From Rickettsiales bacterium (GTDB lineage: Bacteria; Pseudomonadota; Alphaproteobacteria; Rickettsiales; Rickettsiaceae): DNA of 5,295 bases. A model generated the notes under the pieces. The model searched no databases and had not been told where the DNA came from. It saw nothing but the letters and a program-made list of their open reading frames with translations. Made by a program: the position numbers and the translations under genes. The DNA is taken from contig CANNRM010000059.1 in NCBI GenBank assembly GCA_947508155.1, forward strand, positions 1 through 5,295, in the 5' to 3' direction. Shown piece after piece: positions 1 to 4,499 of this stretch (position 1 is the stretch's first letter; the number at the start of each line of letters is the position of its first letter).

Positions 1-226
1 AGAAAAATATAAAGATAATGTTGTAAAAATCGCGCAGAATATTGATCATTACAAAGCGGCTTTTAAAAGGCGTCCTGGTTCTAATATAGTAAAATTGAAG
101 CAATTGCCAGAAATAAAGCCTCAACAATCTAGATATGCATCTATAAGGCCTAAAGCCCCTTTGAATTACAAAGACCGTAAATATAGAAGTAATATGATGG
201 TATATGTGAATAAGAAGGGTGCGTAA
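1..226 (+). CDS. 3' end of an unidentified gene encoding a basic C-terminal tail (partial)
   Basis: An open frame enters from the left edge (first full codon at position 2) and gives 74 residues before TAA at 224-226. The visible part is hydrophilic and rich in Lys, Arg, Tyr and Pro (for example YKAAFKRRPGSN, and SIRPKAPLNYKDRKYRSN near the end). It has no membrane segment or recognisable motif. The composition matches the neighbouring genes and no stop interrupts the frame, so I take it as a genuine gene end. It lies 80 nt upstream of fliL on the same strand, so it may belong to the same flagellar transcription unit. The tail does not resemble the C-termini of FlgF, FlgG, FlgH or FliP that I know, so I give no function. 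Confidence 0.65.
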   Translation, partial: EKYKDNVVKIAQNIDHYKAAFKRRPGSNIVKLKQLPEIKPQQSRYASIRPKAPLNYKDRKYRSNMMVYVNKKGA

Positions 227-228
227 AA

Positions 229-273
229 ATCTACAAATATTTGAATTGCAATATCTTGTGATATTTGGTAGAT
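229..273 (+). repeat. Imperfect inverted repeat (stem-loop) upstream of fliL
   Basis: ATCTACAAATAT (229-240) can pair with ATATTTGGTAGAT (261-273): 12 base pairs with one bulged G, around a 20-nt loop. A smaller alternative hairpin, AATATC (250-255) with GATATT (260-265), competes for the same bases. The structure begins just after the upstream stop codon and ends 33 nt before the fliL ATG. No T-run follows, so it is not a classical intrinsic terminator. It could be an mRNA processing or stability element, or chance pairing in AT-rich DNA. Confidence 0.35.
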
Positions 274-306
274 ATAACAAGAGTACATTTGGAGCAGTAT
301 GTTATT

Positions 307-858
307 ATGTCAAAAAACAACGACAATTTCGAAAATGATCTTGAACTTAAACTAGAGCCTACAAATCAGGGGGCTTTGTTTACGAGTGATTATCAGTCTA
401 TAAAGGGCAAGCGCTTACTCATTGTTGGTGGCAGTGTGTTGCTATTTATAATAATTGCTTATTTGCTTACTAGATCTCTTTCTCAGGGGCAGCATAGTGC
501 TCCTGGCGTAGATGCGAGTGGTAATGTTGCTGCCGTTACTCAGCATTATGATAGTGTGATGGTAGATTTTCCTGAAATTGTGACAAATTTGGCGCCTACA
601 AATGACAAAGAAAGTTATATTAAACTGATGCTTACACTTGAGTTGAATAATACGAAAGATCAAGATGCTGTCGATAAGAAGCTGCATATGCTAAAAGATA
701 CTATTATTATTTTCCTTAGAGAGCTCCGGGCTGCTGATCTAACAAGTGCTGGTGGTAGCATGATGCTAAAGACAGAGGTGATAAAGCGTGTGAATAAAAT
801 TTTGTATCCTGTTGAAATTAAGGATATATTATTCAAAGAAATTTTCGTGAACCAGTAA
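307..858 (+). CDS. fliL: Flagellar basal body-associated protein FliL
   Basis: FliL is a single-pass inner-membrane protein that sits around the stators near the MS ring and supports motor torque or stator function. The 183-residue product has a short charged cytoplasmic N-terminus, one membrane segment at about residues 36-55 (LLIVGGSVLLFIIIAYLL), a low-complexity linker, and a periplasmic domain from about residue 80. The domain ends with the family signature: FLRELRAADL (136-145), then Gly, LKTEVIKRVN (154-163), and DILFKEIFVNQ at the extreme C-terminus. I chose the ATG at 307, which has GGAG at 291-294 upstream. The frame could start at TTG 265, but that would add 14 unlikely residues and lie within an inverted repeat. 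The length is normal for the family. fliM follows after 9 nt in the same frame, so the two are probably cotranscribed. Confidence 0.93.
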   Translation: MSKNNDNFENDLELKLEPTNQGALFTSDYQSIKGKRLLIVGGSVLLFIIIAYLLTRSLSQGQHSAPGVDASGNVAAVTQHYDSVMVDFPEIVTNLAPTNDKESYIKLMLTLELNNTKDQDAVDKKLHMLKDTIIIFLRELRAADLTSAGGSMMLKTEVIKRVNKILYPVEIKDILFKEIFVNQ

Positions 859-867
859 GAATTATAT

Positions 868-1803
868 ATGAATAAGAAAGTAGAGCCAAAAATCAAAAAC
901 AAAGCTGAGAATGTAAACGACCCAGTTGGTATTAAGGCTGTGCTCGATCGTGCATTGCAAGCTTATGAAAAGTTACCGATGCTTGAAATTGTATTTGAGA
1001 GGCTGATTCGCTCTCTTACTACTTCTCTTAGAAATTTAACATCTGAAAATGTTGAGATACATGTATCAGATTTGCAGTCTCTTCGATTTGGGATGTATAT
1101 GGATACTTTGAAGGCTCCTCTTTCAGTCGCTGTGTTTAAGGCGATTGAATGGGATAATCTAGGATTAGTAGTATTGGATAACAATATAGTACTATCATTT
1201 GTGGATGTTTTGCTTGGTGGCAAAAATACTTCTATTGACAGATCAGACGTAAAAAGACCATTGACATACATAGAACAAACGCTTGCGCGTCAGCTTGTTG
1301 AAATTGTTCTTGGAGAAATGGGCAATGCTTTTGATGCGATTTCGCCATCCAATTTTATTTTTGAAAGATTAGAAAACAATCCTAACTTTGCTACGATTTG
1401 TAGAAATGGTGATGCTATTATTTTACTAAAACTGATGATTCAAATTGATGAGCGTGTAGGTAATATAGATATTATCATACCTTATAACACAATTGAACCA
1501 ATAAAAGAGCAATTACAAAAAGTATTTATTGGCGATAAATTTGGTGTGGATAATGTATGGGAAGAGCGCTTAACAAATAGGGCTTATGATATTGAAATGG
1601 ATTTAGAAGCCGTAATTATCAATACTCCTACCAAGATTGTGGATCTTGCAAATTTGAAGCCTGGGGATACTATAGTTATTAACCATAAATATGAAGATGA
1701 TATTATGGTTAGATGTGGCCCGTTGGAGCTATTTAAGGGGCAAATTGGTAAAGTAGATGAGAAGGTTGCGATTAACGTGACAAGTACTGTGGGTGGCGAG
1801 TAA
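868..1803 (+). CDS. fliM: Flagellar motor switch protein FliM
   Basis: FliM forms the middle of the cytoplasmic C-ring, binding FliG above and FliN below, and in many bacteria CheY-P through its N-terminus. The 311-residue product shows the alphaproteobacterial start of the middle domain, YEKLPMLEIVFERLIRSL (33-50), followed by TSLRNLTSENVEI, a CheC-like core, and a C-terminal SpoA (FliMN_C) domain at about 238-305 with DIEMDLEAVI, LKPGDTIVI and VRCGPLELFKGQIG. The start ATG is 9 nt after the fliL stop. The frame cannot extend upstream because that TAA is in frame. No clear Shine-Dalgarno is visible, so translation may be coupled to fliL. Two oddities: the roughly 30-residue N-terminus is Lys-rich and lacks the usual EIDxLL-type CheY-binding motif, and the GGxG loop that contacts FliG reads GGKN (117-120). 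A repeat element follows immediately. Confidence 0.95.
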   Translation: MNKKVEPKIKNKAENVNDPVGIKAVLDRALQAYEKLPMLEIVFERLIRSLTTSLRNLTSENVEIHVSDLQSLRFGMYMDTLKAPLSVAVFKAIEWDNLGLVVLDNNIVLSFVDVLLGGKNTSIDRSDVKRPLTYIEQTLARQLVEIVLGEMGNAFDAISPSNFIFERLENNPNFATICRNGDAIILLKLMIQIDERVGNIDIIIPYNTIEPIKEQLQKVFIGDKFGVDNVWEERLTNRAYDIEMDLEAVIINTPTKIVDLANLKPGDTIVINHKYEDDIMVRCGPLELFKGQIGKVDEKVAINVTSTVGGE

Positions 1804-1811
1804 TAAAATCT

Positions 1812-1933
1812 TCATCCTCGAGTTTTGCGTAGCAAAAGCTCGGGGATCTCATGACAACAAAAGGAGAGCTCGATCGAGCATTGCTCCTATAGTCCTGAGG
1901 TCCCCGAGACGTACTTCGTACGCTCGAGGATGA
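1812..1933. repeat. Complex palindromic repeat A: two REP-like hairpin units in inverted orientation
   Basis: The outer arms TCATCCTCGAG (1812-1822) and CTCGAGGATGA (1923-1933) are perfectly complementary over 11 bp. Inner arms at 1839-1851 (CTCGGGGATCTCA) and 1896-1908 pair over 13 bp with one G-T wobble. Each half also folds on itself: in the left half ATCCTCGAG (1814-1822) pairs with CTCGGGGAT (1839-1847), capped by TTTTGC-GTA-GCAAAA (1823-1837); the right half has the tip CGTAC-TTC-GTACG (1910-1922). The centre holds a 12-bp palindrome, GCTCGATCGAGC (1868-1879), flanked by AGGAG and CTCCT. The layout resembles inverted REP doublets (BIME-like). It splits the flagellar block between fliM and the DUF6468 gene. 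The structure is read directly; that it is a dispersed genomic repeat is inferred. Confidence 0.85.
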
Positions 1934-1988
1934 CGTTGGCCTGAACTTGATATCGTGTCAAACAATAAAATAAAACGGAGAAATAAAG

Positions 1989-2594
1989 ATGTTAGCTCTA
2001 GATGTATTACTGCTGATGATGATAGTGGTATGTATAGTATATTGTTGGGTGCTGAATCAGCGCATACGTGACTTACATAATAGTCGTGTTGAATTTGCAC
2101 GGATGATTAAGGAATTTGATGCTGCGGTAATTAAGGCCGAAAACTGTATTTCTGAGCTTTCAACATTGGGGTCTAATGCTACTGTCCAAATCAAAAATGC
2201 CAGTGCGGATGCGGAAAATTTGATACATGAGCTAAAAACAGTAAATGATTTTGGTAATAGCTTGGGTGCAAAATTGGAGAGATCTATTTCTGATGCAAGG
2301 AAGGTCGGGTCTCATATTGAAGATATGATGGAAGCAGCTTCTTCTGTTACAGTTGGTAAAGCTAAATCGAAAAAAGCCACTACTAGTAAAGTTTCTAAAC
2401 AATCAAAATTTCAATCGGAAGATTTTATGGATGAAACAATTGGTAGTAAATTTAAAGGTACTGATGATCTAATCCCTGAGCAGCAGAATTTGCTAGAAAG
2501 CGTATTATCGAAAATTACGACGCATAAACATCGTGGTACTGTAAGTCAAAGTGGTTTTTATGATTCTCTTAGAAAAGTGAGTGTGGGCAAATGA
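1989..2594 (+). CDS. DUF6468 family membrane-anchored flagellar-operon protein
   Basis: The 201-residue protein has an N-terminal membrane segment at about 5-23 (DVLLLMMIVVCIVYCWVLN), then NQRIRDLHNSRVEFARMIKEF (23-43) and a long, probably coiled-coil helix to about 118. This is the pattern I recognise as DUF6468, found in alphaproteobacterial flagellar clusters beside fliM and motE. The C-terminal third (about 120-201) is polar, Lys/Ser-rich and probably disordered, with a short LLESVLSKI helix. The start is supported by GGAG at 1977-1980, 8 nt before ATG. The last codons overlap the motE-family start by 4 nt (ATGA), implying translational coupling. No biochemical function is known to me. 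A role in stator or motor assembly is inferred only from context. The family name is from memory; the topology is read from the sequence. Confidence 0.8.
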   Translation: MLALDVLLLMMIVVCIVYCWVLNQRIRDLHNSRVEFARMIKEFDAAVIKAENCISELSTLGSNATVQIKNASADAENLIHELKTVNDFGNSLGAKLERSISDARKVGSHIEDMMEAASSVTVGKAKSKKATTSKVSKQSKFQSEDFMDETIGSKFKGTDDLIPEQQNLLESVLSKITTHKHRGTVSQSGFYDSLRKVSVGK

Positions 2595-3265
2595 AGTTAA
2601 ATTTCTTTTCATCGTTATTGATTCTATTGTTGGTAACAATGTCCGCAAAAGGTGTTGTCTTGCTTGCAAAAATTCAGGATCAAACAAAATATACTTTTGT
2701 TACGCAAGCTAATTCTTCATTGATAGAAACGGCATATGCAAAAACGGAGGAGGCGCCAAGTGCTAAATCTGCTGATGAAAAACCAACTACTCCATCTGTT
2801 GTACCTGCTGCTACGAATGGGGATTCTGTAAACACAAATCTTCCAAATTTCAAAAGTGGTTTTTCTAAAGATGAAATGAATGTATTGCAGGATTTGTCGC
2901 ATAGGAGAAAAGCTCTGGATAAGGAGCAAGAAACTTTGAATATGAGAGAGAATGTTTTAAAAGCTACAGAGAATAAGCTTGATCAAAAAGTGCAGGAATT
3001 ACAGGCATTACAAACGCAAGTATCAGAGTTGATGAAAGGCTATGATGCACAAGAAAACGCAAAATTCCAGAGCCTTGTAAAAATTTACGAAAATATGAAA
3101 CCTCGTGAAGCTGCAAAAATTTTCGATGAGCTAGATATGCCAATGTTGATTCAAATTGTAACACGTATGAAAGAAGTCCGTGTTGCACCAATTATTGCTG
3201 CTATGCACCCGTCTAAGGCTAAGGAGCTTTCGATAGAGTTATCAAAACAGAGAAGTTTGGATTGA
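2591..3265 (+). CDS. motE: MotE-family flagellar protein (MgtE N-terminal-like domain)
   Basis: In Rhizobium meliloti MotE is a periplasmic chaperone that folds and stabilises MotC, which works with the MotB stator. This 224-residue protein has a signal peptide or anchor at about residues 5-27, a Pro/Ala/Thr/Ser-rich linker (51-90), a coiled coil at about 93-150 (heptad-like RRKALDKEQETLNMRE and KLDQKVQELQALQTQ), and a C-terminal domain at about 157-222. The C-terminal domain carries LVKIYENMKPREAAKIFDEL (162-181), MLIQIVTRMKE and PIIAAMHPSKAKELS, the hallmark of the MgtE intracellular N-domain fold that also resembles FliG. ATG 2591 overlaps the preceding stop by 4 nt, and GTGGG just upstream is a weak ribosome site, so translation is probably coupled to the DUF6468 gene. 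No motC is visible here, so the exact client is uncertain and the symbol rests on family membership. Confidence 0.82.
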   Translation: MKLNFFSSLLILLLVTMSAKGVVLLAKIQDQTKYTFVTQANSSLIETAYAKTEEAPSAKSADEKPTTPSVVPAATNGDSVNTNLPNFKSGFSKDEMNVLQDLSHRRKALDKEQETLNMRENVLKATENKLDQKVQELQALQTQVSELMKGYDAQENAKFQSLVKIYENMKPREAAKIFDELDMPMLIQIVTRMKEVRVAPIIAAMHPSKAKELSIELSKQRSLD

Positions 3266-3277
3266 TGGTAAGTTGCA

Positions 3278-3409
3278 ACAAGCGTCATTGCGAGGAGGGC
3301 TTCAGCCCGACGTGGCAATCTCACTGTTTCTATAAAATATTACGCATGATAAGGTTTTATAGTGGAAGTGAGATTGCCACGTCGCTTCGCTCCTCGCAAT
3401 GACGCTTGT
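3278..3409. repeat. Complex palindromic repeat B: inverted REP-like doublet between motE and murB
   Basis: The outer arms ACAAGCGTCATTGCGAGGAG (3278-3297) and CTCCTCGCAATGACGCTTGT (3390-3409) are complementary. Inner arms CGACGTGGCAATCTCAC (3308-3324) and GTGAGATTGCCACGTCG (3368-3384) are also complementary. The tips differ: GGGC-TTCA-GCCC (3297-3308) on the left, a shorter GCTTCGC on the right. The pairing resumes with CTATAAAA (3330-3337) against TTTTATAG (3355-3362), so almost the whole 132 bp can form one long hairpin or cruciform. The motif CGTCATTGCGAGGAG…CACGTGGCAATCTC-like is a familiar intergenic repeat in Rickettsiales-type genomes. It fills the gap between convergent motE and murB and could act as a two-way transcription barrier. 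No coding gene is supported in 3266-3458. Confidence 0.88.
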
Positions 3410-3420
3410 ATAAGCTTTTT
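3404..3420 (+). terminator. Possible weak intrinsic terminator after motE
   Basis: GCTT-GTAT-AAGC (3404-3415) forms a 4-bp stem followed directly by TTTTT (3416-3420). On its own the stem is too short for a strong terminator, but it lies at the base of the very stable repeat B hairpin, and together they would suit the end of the flagellar transcript. The evidence is structural only. Confidence 0.3.
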
Positions 3421-3435
3421 CACCAGAATCTTATG

Positions 3436-3470
3436 ACAAATTTGGGACCTAGGATCCATTATTTCCCAAA
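3436..3470 (-). terminator. Possible murB terminator hairpin overlapping the stop codon
   Basis: Reading the minus strand, TTTGGGA (3470-3464, within the last murB codons) pairs with TCCCAAA (3447-3441) around a 16-nt loop, followed by TTTGT. The stem is 7 bp and the U-run short, so this is a modest candidate. Overlap with the stop codon is compatible with a compact end to the murB transcript. Confidence 0.3.
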
Positions 3471-4340
3471 CCGCTTAATCTCCCACTTCAATTCAACACC
3501 AGTTTGTTCAAACACTTTGGATCTGGCCATTTCGCCTAATGTCTCGAGCTCTGTCGCTGTTGCATTGCCTGTATTGATCATAAAATTACAATGAAGTTTC
3601 GACAATTGAGCGCCACCAATAGAAAAACCACGCATGCCAACTTGGTCAATGAGCTGCCATGCTTTGTGTCCATCGGGATTTGCAAAAGTACTTCCGCCAG
3701 TTTTTTGATTTATAGGCTGGGTTTGTTGACGTGCTGTGCTGATTTCATCCATTTTTGCTTTTATGTCGATTTTGTTACCTTCTTTCACCAAGAAAGTTGC
3801 TTCAACAAAAATCGCCCAGTCTTTCAAGCCATTATGTCTATATCCAAAATCCATCTCATCAGGTGTTAGAATATGTTTTTGTCCTGCGCGGTCAAGCATT
3901 GTGATTGAATGGAGAACATCTTTGAATTCGCTGCCATAAGAGCCAGCATTCATTGCAATGCCACCACCGATAGTTCCGGGGATTCCAACAAGAAATTCAA
4001 GGCCTTGGATGTTGTTTTGAAGCGCATATTGTGCAAGACTGTAATTTAGAGCGCCAGCTCCAACGCGTAAGGTGGAGTCTGTATGTTCAATCTCTCCAAA
4101 GCCTCTTCCAAGTTTGATAACCACTCCATCTATGCCACCGTCACGTATAATTATGTTCGATCCGGCACCTAGTATATGTAATGGTACTTTAGTTGGTAAT
4201 TGAGATAAAAAATCAGATAGATCATCAATATCTGCTGGTTTATATAAAACCTCTGCGCAGCCACCAACCTTGAACCAAGTTAGGTTTGCGAGGTTGAAGT
4301 TATAACGGTATTCACCGCGAATTTGAGGGAGGTTTTCCAT
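3459..4340 (-). CDS. murB: UDP-N-acetylenolpyruvoylglucosamine reductase MurB
   Basis: MurB is the cytoplasmic FAD enzyme that reduces UDP-GlcNAc-enolpyruvate with NADPH to UDP-MurNAc, the second committed step of peptidoglycan synthesis. The 293-residue product has the FAD-binding features TWFKVGGCAEVLYKP (21-35), LGAGSNIIIRDGGIDGVVIKLG (58-79) and LEFLVGIPGTIGGGIAMNAG (114-133). The substrate/catalytic part has GYRHN (Arg168), the catalytic-serine motif GGSTFANP (Ser217) and the C-terminal Glu in VELKWEIKRFG (Glu287). The length suits the shorter MurB form. The start ATG (4340-4338) gives the normal N-terminus just ahead of the first FAD motif, but no good Shine-Dalgarno is visible upstream. 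The gene stands alone: none of murC, ddlB or ftsQ is adjacent, and its neighbours point away from it or converge on it. All key residues are present, so it should be active. Confidence 0.96.
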   Translation of the reverse strand: MENLPQIRGEYRYNFNLANLTWFKVGGCAEVLYKPADIDDLSDFLSQLPTKVPLHILGAGSNIIIRDGGIDGVVIKLGRGFGEIEHTDSTLRVGAGALNYSLAQYALQNNIQGLEFLVGIPGTIGGGIAMNAGSYGSEFKDVLHSITMLDRAGQKHILTPDEMDFGYRHNGLKDWAIFVEATFLVKEGNKIDIKAKMDEISTARQQTQPINQKTGGSTFANPDGHKAWQLIDQVGMRGFSIGGAQLSKLHCNFMINTGNATATELETLGEMARSKVFEQTGVELKWEIKRFGK

Positions 4341-4349
4341 GATAAAGAC

Positions 4350-4383
4350 ATGATATATGTAGAGGAAGAATAATGCAAGAAAT
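4350..4383 (-). promoter_or_regulatory. Weak candidate murB promoter
   Basis: On the minus strand, TTGCAT and TATCAT (complement of 4350-4355) are separated by 17 nt. The -10 matches the consensus TATAAT at five of six positions; the -35 matches only at its first three. Transcription would begin within a few bases of the murB ATG, which would give a leaderless or nearly leaderless message and would fit the lack of a ribosome site. In AT-rich DNA such matches are common by chance. Confidence 0.2.
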
Positions 4384-4447
4384 GTGTGAAAAATATCATG
4401 AAGGGTTATTAAGTGGTTGTGGTGGAGGCATAAGTATCTTGGATTAG
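4373..4447 (+). CDS. Candidate 24-residue micro-ORF upstream of the unknown gene
   Basis: ATG at 4373 is preceded by GAGG (4362-4365) at a normal 7-nt spacing and opens a 24-codon frame ending in TAG 4445-4447. The peptide begins MQEMCEKYHEGLL and continues SGCGGGISILD, with two Cys and a Gly run. Its stop abuts the AGGAGGTGA ribosome site of the next micro-ORF, which suggests translation of one could affect the next. I recognise no family. It could be a leader peptide, a small functional peptide, or chance. The frame differs from that of the following ORFs. Confidence 0.35.
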   Translation: MQEMCEKYHEGLLSGCGGGISILD

Positions 4448-4456
4448 AGGAGGTGA
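4448..4456 (+). promoter_or_regulatory. Near-perfect Shine-Dalgarno sequence AGGAGGTGA
   Basis: AGGAGGTGA is complementary over nine bases to the conserved 3' end of bacterial 16S rRNA and is the strongest ribosome site in this window. It is followed by ATG at 4458, a slightly short spacing. That ATG opens only 12 codons before TAA. The site is 44 nt from the ATG at 4500, too far to serve it directly. Confidence 0.7.
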
Positions 4457-4457
4457 C

Positions 4458-4496
4458 ATGCTAAGCTTGGGATGTGTTAATTTTATTATGAGATAA
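4458..4496 (+). CDS. Candidate 12-residue micro-ORF in frame with the following gene
   Basis: ATG 4458 directly follows the strong ribosome site and encodes MLSLGCVNFIMR before TAA at 4494-4496. This frame is the same as the large frame that starts at 4500, and only one codon (GTT) lies between the TAA and that ATG. It may be a leader peptide whose termination feeds re-initiation at 4500. Alternatively it is the original N-terminus of the large protein, cut off by a nonsense change, or the product of a sequencing error. The ribosome site is clear; the role is inferred. Confidence 0.4.
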   Translation: MLSLGCVNFIMR

Positions 4497-4499
4497 GTT

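Noticed and set aside
246..274. sigma70-like promoter TTGCAA-17-TAGATA before fliL
   Set aside because: Only four and three consensus matches in AT-rich DNA; the gene may be cotranscribed with the upstream one.
265..306. Longer fliL beginning at TTG 265
   Set aside because: It would add 14 residues not typical of FliL, has no ribosome site, and lies in an inverted repeat; ATG 307 has GGAG upstream.
1947..1975. Promoter starting at TTGATA before the DUF6468 gene
   Set aside because: No -10 box at acceptable spacing; the nearby TAAAAT is only 13 nt away.
1849..2100. Minus-strand frame across repeat A and the DUF6468 start
   Set aside because: It runs antisense to a recognisable protein and through a palindromic repeat, with no ribosome site or family resemblance.
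1812..3409. CRISPR array
   Set aside because: The two repeats differ in sequence, are about 1.35 kb apart and are long inverted doublets, not short direct repeats with uniform spacers.
3591..3939. Plus-strand frames inside murB
   Set aside because: They are antisense to a complete MurB with all catalytic motifs; the translations resemble no protein.
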